DNA of 64,000 nt from Microtetraspora sp. NBRC 16547. Lineage in GTDB: Bacteria > Actinomycetota > Actinomycetes > Streptosporangiales > Streptosporangiaceae. The translations under genes and the position numbers were made by a program. The notes beneath the pieces are model-generated. The model did no database searches. It saw only the letters and a list, made by a program, of their open reading frames with translations, and was not told where the DNA came from. The DNA is taken from NCBI RefSeq assembly GCF_030268965.1, contig NZ_BSSE01000006.1, positions 124,001-188,000 of the forward strand, read 5' to 3'. Below, in pieces: positions 56,999 to 64,000 of the stretch. Positions within the stretch are counted from its first letter, which is position 1, and every line of letters starts with the position of its first letter.

Positions 56999-57850
56999 AT
57001 GACGATCCCGCTTCCGGGAGAGATCGGCCAACGGGCGCGGGACGTCATCGCGGGGCGCGTTCCGGTGGCGCCGGCCAGGGACGCGGCTACCGTGGTGGTG
57101 CTCCGCGACGACCCGCTCGAGGTCTATCTGCTGCGCAGGAAGGCGACGATGGCCTTCGCCGCGGGCGCCTACGTGTTCCCCGGAGGGTCGGTGGACCCCC
57201 GCGACGCCGATCACGCGGTCGCGTGGGCCGGCCCGTCCCCCAGTGAGTGGGGCGCGGCGTTCGGCGCCGACGAGCGGACGGCACGCGGCCTGGTGTGCGC
57301 CGCCGTACGGGAGACCTTCGAGGAGTCCGGTGTCCTCCTGGCCGGGCCGAGCGCGACCACGATCGTGGCGGACACCACGGGTGACGACTGGGAGGCCGAT
57401 CGCCTCGCGCTGATCGACCGCACCCTCTCCTTCGCCGAGTTCCTCGACCGGCGCGGTCTGGTGCTGCGGTCCGATCTGCTCAGGGCGTGGGCGCACTGGA
57501 TCACACCCGAGGTCGAGAGCCGGCGGTTCGACACCCGGTTCTTCGTCGCCGCGCTCCCGCCCGGCCAGCGCACGCGTGACGTCGGGGGAGAGGCGGACGC
57601 GGTCGCCTGGATGAGCCCGGCCGCCGCCCTCGACCGCGCGAAGGCGGGCGAGATCCTGCTCATGCCGCCGACCTTCCAGACATTGACCGAACTGGCCGGG
57701 TTCGAGACGATCGGCGACGTGCTGCGCGAGGAGCGCGCGATAACCACGGTCCAGCCGTCCGCCGCCGAGGTGGACGGCGAGATCGTCCTGATCATCCCCG
57801 GCCTGGTGCCGGGAGGGGCACTGGGCCACGTCCCGGGACGCATGCCGTGA
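56999..57850 (+). CDS. NUDIX hydrolase
   Basis: A 283-residue protein from ATG 56999 (GGAGG, 4-nt spacer). AATVVVLRDDPLEVYLLRRK, then GAYVFPGGSVDP and AAVRETFEESGVLL, a NUDIX box in which the canonical GX5EX7REUXEEXGU is recognisable though an insertion of ~50 residues lies before RE. This is the NUDT7/19 and RNA-decapping-like branch with an insertion. Likely hydrolyses CoA or a nucleoside diphosphate derivative. It is followed by an MBL hydrolase 46 bp downstream. Confidence 0.85.
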   Translation: MTIPLPGEIGQRARDVIAGRVPVAPARDAATVVVLRDDPLEVYLLRRKATMAFAAGAYVFPGGSVDPRDADHAVAWAGPSPSEWGAAFGADERTARGLVCAAVRETFEESGVLLAGPSATTIVADTTGDDWEADRLALIDRTLSFAEFLDRRGLVLRSDLLRAWAHWITPEVESRRFDTRFFVAALPPGQRTRDVGGEADAVAWMSPAAALDRAKAGEILLMPPTFQTLTELAGFETIGDVLREERAITTVQPSAAEVDGEIVLIIPGLVPGGALGHVPGRMP

Positions 57851-57896
57851 GCATGGCGACAAGCACGGCGACGGCGCGTCCGGCGAATGAGGAGAG

Positions 57897-58688
57897 ATGA
57901 GCGGCATTCGGATCCCCGTTGACGGCATCGACGGATCCGGTACGGCGCACGCCACCGCCCTGCTGGCCCCGAATCCTTCGCCGATGACGCTGGACGGCAC
58001 CAACACCTGGGTCATCGGCCGGGCGGAGGCCGTAGTCGTGGTGGACCCGGGACCGGACGACGAGTCCCATCTCCGGCGGGTGGCCGACCATCTGGCCGAC
58101 CGCCGGGTGGTGGCCGTGCTGCTCACCCACGGGCACGACGACCACAGCGGGGGCGCGCGAAAGTTCGCCGGGATGGTGAACGCGCCGGTCCGGGCACTCG
58201 ACCCGCGGCACCGGCTGGGTGACGAGGGACTCGGCGACGGTGACGTCATCGACCTGGACGGCCTGGAGGTCAGGGTCGTCGGCACCCCGGGGCACTCATT
58301 CGACTCGCTCTGCTTCTGGCTGCCGGAGGACCGGGCGATGCTGACGGGCGACACGATCCTCGGCCGCGGGACGACGGTGATCGCGCCCGACGGGGATCTC
58401 GCCGACTACCTGCGGAGCCTGGACCGGCTGCGGGCGGGGGCCGAGATCTTCTCCGCGGCGGCGCTGCTGCCCGGCCACGGCCCGGTCCTGCCCGATCCGG
58501 TGGGTGTCCTGGACGAGTACATCACCCATCGGCGTCTGCGTCTGGACCAGATCCGCCAGGCCATCCGGGACGGGGCCGAAGACGCCCGGCAGATCGTCGA
58601 GATCGTCTACGCCGAAGTGGATCCCGCGCTGTGGCCCGCCGCCGAGATGTCGGTGGCGGCCCAGCTGGACTATCTCAAGTCGCTCTAG
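57897..58688 (+). CDS. MBL-fold metallohydrolase (Rv3677c-type)
   Basis: A 263-residue metallo-beta-lactamase-fold protein with HGHDDHSGG (metal ligands), GTPGHSFDS, LTGDTILGRGTT and LPGHGPV. The C-terminal ~70 residues form the helical LACTB2-like end (HRRLRLDQIRQAI). Relatives are lactamase-like endoribonucleases or thioester hydrolases. It overlaps the crp gene's stop on the other strand by the CTAG palindrome, so the two genes converge with shared bases. Confidence 0.9.
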   Translation: MSGIRIPVDGIDGSGTAHATALLAPNPSPMTLDGTNTWVIGRAEAVVVVDPGPDDESHLRRVADHLADRRVVAVLLTHGHDDHSGGARKFAGMVNAPVRALDPRHRLGDEGLGDGDVIDLDGLEVRVVGTPGHSFDSLCFWLPEDRAMLTGDTILGRGTTVIAPDGDLADYLRSLDRLRAGAEIFSAAALLPGHGPVLPDPVGVLDEYITHRRLRLDQIRQAIRDGAEDARQIVEIVYAEVDPALWPAAEMSVAAQLDYLKSL

Positions 58689-59365
58689 CGGGAGCGGTTG
58701 TAGAGCCGCTCCATGTCCAGGATGACCACGGCCTTGGCCTCGATACGCAGCCAGCCGCGCTGCGCGAAGTCGGCCAGGGCCTTGTTGACCGTCTCACGGG
58801 AGGCGCCGACGAGCTGGGCGAGCTCCTCCTGGGTGAGGTCGTGGTGGACCCGGAGGCCGTCCTCGGTCTTGCGGCCGAAGCGATCGGCGAGGTCGAGCAG
58901 CTGCTTGGCCACACGGCCGGGAACGTCGGTGAAGACCAGGTCGGCCAGCACGTCGTTGGTACGGCGGAGCCGCTGGGCGAGGGCGCGCAGCAGGTGCAGC
59001 GCGACCTCGGGCCGGCCGGTCAGCCACGGCCGCAGGTCGTCGTGGCCCAGCCCGGCCAGGCGCACGTCCGTCAGGGCGATGGCGGAAGCCGTACGCGGGC
59101 GGGGGTCGAAGAGGGAAAGCTCGCCGAACATCTCGCCCGGGCCCAGCACGCTGAGCAGGTTCTCCCTGCCGTCGGGTGCGGTGCGGGCCAGCTTGATCTT
59201 TCCTTCCAGCACCACGTAGAGCCGGTCGCCGGTCTGGTTCTCACTGAACAGGGTCTGTCCCTTGGACAACTCGACCTCGGTGACGCTCGTCCGCAGTGCC
59301 GCGGCGCCCTCACGGTCGAGCGCGGAGAACAGGGGCGCCTTGCTCAGTACGTCTTCGGTGCTCAC
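58685..59365 (-). CDS. crp: Crp/Fnr-family cAMP receptor protein
   Basis: A 226-residue regulator. The GTG at 59365 has AAGGAGGAG upstream, and the longer frame to 59413 is not needed. cAMP-binding jelly roll with GEMFGELSLFDPRPRTASA (phosphate cassette, with R-T-A-S), long dimer helix, and HTH VHHDLTQEELAQLVGASRETVNKAL. Length and position match M. tuberculosis Crp (Rv3676, 224 aa), which activates whiB1, rpfA and other genes in response to cAMP. Global regulator. Confidence 0.93.
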   Translation of the reverse strand: MSTEDVLSKAPLFSALDREGAAALRTSVTEVELSKGQTLFSENQTGDRLYVVLEGKIKLARTAPDGRENLLSVLGPGEMFGELSLFDPRPRTASAIALTDVRLAGLGHDDLRPWLTGRPEVALHLLRALAQRLRRTNDVLADLVFTDVPGRVAKQLLDLADRFGRKTEDGLRVHHDLTQEELAQLVGASRETVNKALADFAQRGWLRIEAKAVVILDMERLYNRSR

Positions 59366-59450
59366 GGTGCCTCCTCCTTGCAATGGTCGCGCTCGGTCGT
59401 TGGCGCCGTGCAAGCCATTGTGACCTACGCCGTCCGCGTAGTCTTACGGG

Positions 59451-60170
59451 GTGTCCCGCAAAGTTCAGACGGCTGGGGAGTCCCGGCTCGCTCTCGTTCG
59501 CCGCGCGCGGCGGATCAACAGAATCCTGGCGGAAACCTATCCTGACGCTCATTGCGAACTCGACTTCGCCAACCCCCTCGAACTGCTGGTCGCCACGATC
59601 CTCTCGGCGCAGTGTACGGACAAAAGGGTAAATATGGTTACTCCGGTGCTTTTCGCGAAGTATCGGACACCGGCTGACTATGCCGCGGCGGACCGGGCCG
59701 AGCTGGAAGAGATGATCAAATCCACCGGATTCTTCCGGGCCAAGGCCAACAGCATCATCGGCATGGCCCAGGCCATCTGCGAGCAGCACCACGGCGAGGT
59801 GCCCGGGACGCTCAAGGAACTCGTCGCCCTGCCCGGAGTGGGGCGCAAGACCGCCAACGTGGTGCTGGGCAACGCGTTCGACGTCCCGGGCATCACCGTG
59901 GACACCCACTTCAAACGGCTGGCCAAACGCTTCGGCTGGACCACCGAGACCGACGCCGTCAAGATCGAGCACGAGGTCGGCGACCTGATCCCCAAGTCCC
60001 AGTGGACGATGCTCTCGCACCGCCTGATCTGGCACGGCCGCCGCGTCTGCCACGCCCGCAGGCCGGCGTGCGGCGCATGCCCGCTTGCCGACCTCTGCCC
60101 GTCGTACGGCACCGGCCCGACCGATCCCGTAGAAGCGGGCAAGCTGGTGAAGGAAGGCCCCTTTTCCTGA
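59451..60170 (+). CDS. nth: Endonuclease III (DNA glycosylase/AP lyase)
   Basis: A 239-residue HhH-GPD enzyme from GTG 59451. [36 protein letters not shown] with the catalytic Lys, and [14 protein letters not shown] with the catalytic Asp. The end [17 protein letters not shown] gives four cysteines spaced for the 4Fe-4S loop. It removes oxidised pyrimidines and nicks AP sites. Divergent from crp with an 85-bp space. Confidence 0.95.
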   Translation: MSRKVQTAGESRLALVRRARRINRILAETYPDAHCELDFANPLELLVATILSAQCTDKRVNMVTPVLFAKYRTPADYAAADRAELEEMIKSTGFFRAKANSIIGMAQAICEQHHGEVPGTLKELVALPGVGRKTANVVLGNAFDVPGITVDTHFKRLAKRFGWTTETDAVKIEHEVGDLIPKSQWTMLSHRLIWHGRRVCHARRPACGACPLADLCPSYGTGPTDPVEAGKLVKEGPFS

Positions 60171-60259
60171 TCAGCCGGGAAGTTCGTGATCCGCGGGAAG
60201 GTTGACCGCCGCTCCGCGGTTGTACGGCTCGCGCGGCTCGACCTGCATCGGAGGAGACA

Positions 60260-60952
60260 TTGGTTCCCGGCTGGCTGACGGACCTGGCGGCGAAAGCTGT
60301 ACGGAACCCCGTTCCCGAGGTGCTGCGGCCTCCCGGTGACGGCGCGGGGCGGCAAGCCGCGGTGCTGCTGCTGTTCGGCGAGGGGCCGGCCGGACCGGAC
60401 ATCCTGCTCATCCAGCGCAGCTCCAACGGCCGCAGGCACGCCGGCCAACCGGCCTTCCCCGGCGGAGGCGTCGATCCCAGCGACGACGGCCCCGTGGGGG
60501 CCGCACTGCGGGAGGCCGAGGAGGAGACCGGTCTCGACCCCGGCGGGGTGAATATCGTCGGGACGATGCCCGAGCTGTACGTCTGGCGCAGCGACAACCG
60601 CGTGACGCCCGTCCTGGGGTGGTGGCACACGCCCTCCGCCGTCCACGCCGCCTCGCCGGACGAGGTCGACTCCGTGGAGCGGATTCCGATCGCGGAGCTC
60701 GTCGATCCCGCCAACCGGTTGCTGCTGCGCTACCCGCGCGGCCGCGCCACTCCGGAGGAGGGCCTGTCGCGAAGGTACGCGGGGGATCCGGGAGGCGCGC
60801 CCGCGTTCCGGGCGCGCGGCCTGCTGGTCTGGGGCTTCACCGCCGGGGTCCTCGATCGGGTGCTGGCCGTGTCGGGCTTCGAGCGGCCCTGGGACCGGAC
60901 CCGCGTCGAGGATCTGCCGCCGGACGCGCTGGAGCTCGCCTCACGCGGCTGA
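60260..60952 (+). CDS. NUDIX CoA pyrophosphatase (Rv3672c-type)
   Basis: A 230-residue protein with the unusual start TTG 60260, supported by GGAGGAG 5-6 nt upstream. ILLIQRSSNGRRHAGQPAFPGGGVDPSD is the CoA-pyrophosphatase motif (R-x-H-x-G-Q-x-xFPGG), followed by the full NUDIX box GAALREAEEETGL. Hydrolyses CoA to phosphopantetheine and 3',5'-ADP. Fits the mycobacterial order between nth and marP. Confidence 0.9.
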   Translation: MVPGWLTDLAAKAVRNPVPEVLRPPGDGAGRQAAVLLLFGEGPAGPDILLIQRSSNGRRHAGQPAFPGGGVDPSDDGPVGAALREAEEETGLDPGGVNIVGTMPELYVWRSDNRVTPVLGWWHTPSAVHAASPDEVDSVERIPIAELVDPANRLLLRYPRGRATPEEGLSRRYAGDPGGAPAFRARGLLVWGFTAGVLDRVLAVSGFERPWDRTRVEDLPPDALELASRG

Positions 60953-61006
60953 CCGGGCCGTCCCGCGCTGGCCGGCGCCCCTGTACGAAGACGGACCGGC
61001 GCCCCT

Positions 61007-61531
61007 CTACGAGGACGGACTGCGGTCGCTGATGAGGCTGATCCCGAGTGAGGCCCAGTCGGCGACGTCGTCGTCCGGGTCGGCGGCCAGCAGGCGCAGT
61101 GCCGCGACACCGGCCGGATCCGGCGGGTCTCCCATCACGTTGGGCAGGGCGTAGGCCGCGCCGTACCGGACCGAATGCTCCGGATGGGAGGCCAGCTCGA
61201 TCACGGAGGGCAGCGCCCGCGCGTCGCGCAGATGGCCGAAGGCGATCAACACCGAGTACAGCACGCGCGCGTCCTCCTCGCTGGCCGCGAGGTAGCGGAG
61301 GACCGGGAGCGTCTTGTCGGCGAACGGCCGGTCCCGGCCGAGCTCGCCGAGGATGTCCACCCCGAGGACGCGCTCCGCGGTCGTGTGCCCGGCGCAGAGG
61401 CGTCTCGCCAGGGTGAAGGTCTCCAGGTCTCCGCGTTCCTGAAGCACGGCTATCGCCTGCCAGCGTACGGTGCCGTCCGGATCGCCGTCGGCCAGCGCGA
61501 TCTGGATCAGTTCCTCGACCTGTCCCCCCAT
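61007..61531 (-). CDS. HEAT-repeat protein
   Basis: A 174-residue protein from ATG 61531. About four helical repeats: ALADGDPDGTVRWQAIAVLQ, TTAERVLGVDILGEL, SEEDARVLYSVLIAFGHL, SHPEHSVRYGAAYALPNVM, DPDDDVADWASLGISLI, the pattern of PBS-lyase HEAT repeats. A protein-protein interaction scaffold. It faces divergently from marP; it is not in the mycobacterial order. Confidence 0.85.
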   Translation of the reverse strand: MGGQVEELIQIALADGDPDGTVRWQAIAVLQERGDLETFTLARRLCAGHTTAERVLGVDILGELGRDRPFADKTLPVLRYLAASEEDARVLYSVLIAFGHLRDARALPSVIELASHPEHSVRYGAAYALPNVMGDPPDPAGVAALRLLAADPDDDVADWASLGISLISDRSPSS

Positions 61532-61603
61532 GACGTCACGATATCGAGCAGCGTGGAGGAAAGGTGTGCACGACGACGGGCGTGGCTGGATACCGTTGAA
61601 TCT

Positions 61604-62788
61604 GTGCGCGGCGATCTCCTCGACCTCATCCTGATCGGCTTGGTGGTGGCCTTCGCCGTTTCCGGATACCGGCAGGGCTTCATCATCGGGGCGTTCAGCT
61701 TCGTCGGTTTCGTCGGCGGCGCCCTTCTCGGGATGTTCATCGCGCCCCCGATCGCCGGGGCGATAGTGAACGGCGACACCGAGCGCGCGCTGCTCGCCAT
61801 CGTGATCGTCTTTCTCGCCGCGACCATCGGCCAGTTCGCGTCCTCCACAGTCGGGGCGGTGGTGCGGAGCCACGTCACATGGGAGCCCGCGCGCCTGGTG
61901 GACGCCTTCGGCGGCTCGCTGGCCAGCGGGCTCTCCGTGCTGCTCATCGCCTGGCTGCTCGGCTCGCTGATCGTCTCCATGGGCTTCCCTTTGCCCAAGG
62001 AGCAGATCAACGGCTCCGTCGTCTGGCAGGCGGTCGACGAGGCCATCCCCAACGGCGTACGCGCCCTGCAGAAGCCGTTCCGGGACTTCGTCGACTCCTC
62101 GGAGTGGCCCGAGGTGATCACCTCGATCGGCGGTCAGAACGTCCCCCCGCCGGATGAGGGCGTGCTGAGGGGCAGCCCCGGGCTGAGCCGCGCGCGCCGG
62201 GCGATCGTCAAGATCCAGGGGACCGCGCCCACCTGCCGCAAGCGCATCGAGGGCACCGGCTTCGTCTACTCCCGCAACCACATCATGACGAACGCCCACG
62301 TCGTCGCCGGCGTCAGCCAGGAGCTGCGGGTCACCGACTCCACCGGAACGCCGCACAACGCCCGGGTGGTGCTCTACAACCCGGACCGGGACATCGCCGT
62401 CCTCTACGTCCCCGGTCTGAACGTGGCGCCGCTGCGGTTCGACTACACCGCCAAGAGCCGTGACGACGCGATCATCGCGGGATATCCCAAGGGCCACGGG
62501 TTCACCCCGCTCGCCGCCCGGATCCGGGCCAAGCAGCCCGCCGAGTCGTACGACATCTACAACCGGCACAAGGTCGAGCGCGAGGTCTACGCGATCCGCG
62601 GCACCGTGCAGCCGGGAAACTCCGGAGGGCCGCTGCTCAGCCCGGACGGCCGGGTCTACGGCGTCATCTTCGCGGCGGCGACAGACCAGGCCGAGACCGG
62701 GTACGCCCTGACGGCGGAGGAGGTCCGTCGCGACGCCGACGACGGCAGCGGCGCCATGGCCCCCGCCGACACCCAGGAATGCGACTGA
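61604..62788 (+). CDS. marP: MarP-type acid-resistance periplasmic serine protease
   Basis: A 394-residue protein from GTG 61604. Four N-terminal membrane helices form a CvpA-like domain (LILIGLVVAFAVSGYRQGFI onwards), followed by a periplasmic trypsin-like protease. Triad: His in MTNAHVVAG (~229), Asp in DRDIAVLYV (~262), Ser in GNSGGPL (~338). These positions are nearly those of M. tuberculosis MarP (His235, Asp264, Ser343). It protects cells from acid and oxidants by processing envelope proteins such as RipA. A short C-terminal acidic tail ends in Cys. Confidence 0.93.
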   Translation: MRGDLLDLILIGLVVAFAVSGYRQGFIIGAFSFVGFVGGALLGMFIAPPIAGAIVNGDTERALLAIVIVFLAATIGQFASSTVGAVVRSHVTWEPARLVDAFGGSLASGLSVLLIAWLLGSLIVSMGFPLPKEQINGSVVWQAVDEAIPNGVRALQKPFRDFVDSSEWPEVITSIGGQNVPPPDEGVLRGSPGLSRARRAIVKIQGTAPTCRKRIEGTGFVYSRNHIMTNAHVVAGVSQELRVTDSTGTPHNARVVLYNPDRDIAVLYVPGLNVAPLRFDYTAKSRDDAIIAGYPKGHGFTPLAARIRAKQPAESYDIYNRHKVEREVYAIRGTVQPGNSGGPLLSPDGRVYGVIFAAATDQAETGYALTAEEVRRDADDGSGAMAPADTQECD

Positions 62789-62864
62789 ACAGGACGTAGT
62801 CCCCCGTTGTCCCCCGGCCTGCCCTTCGACGTGCTGTCTTCCAGCGCTCTCTTCAGTGGCGCCT

Positions 62865-63344
62865 TCAGTGGCGTCGCAGGTGGCCGAGGATCTCGGTGAT
62901 CGCCATGGCGGGGTCGGCCTCTCCTGCGCCGATCCCGGCCGCGATCCGGCCGGCGGTCCCGGTCAGCCCCTCCAGATCCAGCCCGTACGGCTCTCGCCGG
63001 CCGTACGCGCCGGCCCGGGCGGAGCCGCGGGTGAGCAGGGCGGCGGCTCCGGAGAAATTGCCGCGCTGGAGGTGCGTGAGGCCGACGCAGATCTGGGCGA
63101 GCCCCTGCCAGAGCTCCCGCTCGCCGGCGGGGCCGGTCTTCCAGCGGGCTTCCAGGACCTCGTGCGCGTGGAACGGCCGTCCGGCGGCCAGCAACCGCGC
63201 CGCGTCGGCCAGCGCCTCCTCGGCGCTCGGAGCGTAGTCGTTCGGGACGCGGGGCACGCCCTGCGCGCCGTGGGGCAGCGGCCTGCCGTACTCGTCGCGC
63301 GGGCGGGCGCTGCGGGGGCGGCCCGTCTTGTCGCGGTCGCGCAT
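62865..63344 (-). CDS. DUF309 protein
   Basis: A 159-residue protein from the ATG at 63344 with GGAGGG upstream. The core AAGRPFHAHEVLEARWKTGPAGERELWQGLAQICVGLTHLQRGN holds the DUF309 signature (key part FHAHEVLE.RW, then W.GL.Q). DUF309 proteins are small, helical and uncharacterised. The N-terminal 45 residues are basic and disordered. Convergent with marP. Confidence 0.88.
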   Translation of the reverse strand: MRDRDKTGRPRSARPRDEYGRPLPHGAQGVPRVPNDYAPSAEEALADAARLLAAGRPFHAHEVLEARWKTGPAGERELWQGLAQICVGLTHLQRGNFSGAAALLTRGSARAGAYGRREPYGLDLEGLTGTAGRIAAGIGAGEADPAMAITEILGHLRRH

Positions 63345-63426
63345 GATCCCTCCAGATCGCTCCATGTGGCCGGTCGGCTCGGGAGCCCGGGATGAGGAGC
63401 GGATGTCCGGGGGCCTGGCGGTCGGG

Positions 63427-64000
63427 CTAGCGGTCGGGCTCGGGGTCGGAGAGCCAGGCGATCAGCTCGGCGTCGAACTGATCGGGACACTCCTCGTGCG
63501 GGAAGTGCCCGGCCCCTTCGATCATCCTCCACCGGTACGGCGCAGCGACGAAACGGCTGGATCCCTGGGCGGTCCGCGGCAGGAAGCAGGAGTCGACCGC
63601 GCCGTGCAACTGGAGCGTCGGCACCTCGATCTCGGCGCGCATCTGCCGGGCGTAGCGGAGGCCGTCCGGCCGGAGCTGGGAGCGGCCGAACCAGCGGTGG
63701 TATTCGAGCGCGCAGTGCGCCACTCCGGGGATGCTGAAGGCGTCCCGGTAGGTCCGGGCGACGTCCTCGGGAGGCCACTCCGGCCCCGACCACTCGTCGA
63801 GCAGCCGCCCGACGAGCGCGCCGCCGTCGGCGGTGAGCCTGCGCTCGGGCAGCGCGGGCAGCTGGAAGCCGAGGCTGTGACCGCTGGCCCTGAGCTGTCC
63901 CAGGGGATCGGTGACCAGCGACGCGCGCAGCCGCAGTGGGTGCGGCGCCGAGACCGGAACCAGCCGGCGGACCACCTTGGGATCGAGCGCGCCCATGGTC
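63427..64000 (-). CDS. Alpha/beta hydrolase (epoxide hydrolase-like), C-terminal part
   Basis: The gene runs off the right edge, so the oxyanion motif and nucleophile are outside. Visible: VRRLVPVSAPHPLR (strand after the nucleophile elbow), a cap region (EYHRWFGRSQLRPDGLRYA), the acid in LQLHGAVDSC (Asp in strand seven) and the final His in MIEGAGHFPHEE. These match epoxide-hydrolase-like members. In M. tuberculosis the gene beside marP is ephE (Rv3670), supporting the assignment by position. Confidence 0.85.
   Translation of the reverse strand, partial: TMGALDPKVVRRLVPVSAPHPLRLRASLVTDPLGQLRASGHSLGFQLPALPERRLTADGGALVGRLLDEWSGPEWPPEDVARTYRDAFSIPGVAHCALEYHRWFGRSQLRPDGLRYARQMRAEIEVPTLQLHGAVDSCFLPRTAQGSSRFVAAPYRWRMIEGAGHFPHEECPDQFDAELIAWLSDPEPDR

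Noticed and set aside
61007-62569. A 520-codon extension of the HEAT-repeat protein
   Set aside because: The upstream part is antisense to the MarP gene and consists of low-complexity Asp/Gly/Arg sequence; the ATG at 61531 gives a clean repeat protein.

Overview
The window is high-GC actinobacterial DNA. It has GTG and TTG starts, a WhiB regulator, an NlpC/P60-equipped conjugation operon and XRE/DUF5753-type regulators. Positions 48057-64000 keep the gene order known from Mycobacterium tuberculosis Rv3683-Rv3670: metallophosphoesterase, PonA2-type PBP, WhiB4-type regulator, two ArsA-like ATPases, RidA, MBL hydrolase, Crp, Nth, NUDIX, MarP and an EphE-like hydrolase. This is conserved chromosomal core. 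Codon use and the mobile genes suggest a filamentous actinomycete of the Streptosporangiales type, but that assignment is an inference.

Layout. (1) 1-1911: the end of an M24 peptidase and a DadA/PuuB-type FAD oxidoreductase, closed by a strong terminator. (2) About 2000-29959: a conjugative-element module. Its left half (2923-11551) is a run of small same-strand genes separated by hairpins: DUF4192, a ComM/ChlI-like protein that has lost its ATPase motifs, a tandem paralogue pair and DUF932. After an ISL3 remnant come cargo genes: a membrane protein, a frameshifted HTH gene, a TPR-type regulator and a HAD phosphatase. Its right half (18590-28423, minus strand) is a seven-gene operon with an overlap at every junction. 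It encodes a pilin-like protein, a VirB6/TrbL-like channel, PrgI, a VirB4 ATPase, a VirD4/TraG coupling ATPase, a replication-relaxation protein and an NlpC/P60 peptidoglycan hydrolase. An XF1762-like protein, a gutted DNA methylase and an excisionase-like HTH protein follow divergently. No integrase or canonical relaxase is visible. (3) 30000-32500: gene debris (CapA tail, frameshifted TetR, possible IS66 tail, headless DUF5753 regulator).

(4) 32532-47288: a catabolic island. One minus-strand operon runs alpha/beta hydrolase, Baeyer-Villiger-type monooxygenase, IolB-like isomerase, SDR, with a divergent zinc alcohol dehydrogenase. A second minus-strand operon runs SDR, SDR, DUF6282 amidohydrolase, carboxymuconolactone-decarboxylase-like protein, TetR. 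Two divergent IclR regulators and an ACS-family MFS importer complete it. Internally deleted IS110 and ISAs1 copies interrupt it. The gene set suggests import of an organic acid-like compound, alcohol/ketone interconversion, oxygen insertion, ester or lactone hydrolysis and further dehydrogenation. The substrate cannot be read from the sequence. (5) 47300-47977: IS630 debris, a tRNA 3'-end-like remnant, one isolated type I-E CRISPR-repeat-like sequence and tRNA-Pro(CGG). The 3' end of this tRNA faces the 46-kb accessory block, so it is the natural candidate for the historical integration site.

The features most worth a second look are the hairpin-punctuated gene array with its Walker-dead ATPase homologue, the CTCAGA-box array upstream of the conjugation operon, the pilin fusion, and the oxidative island with the out-of-context IolB homologue.
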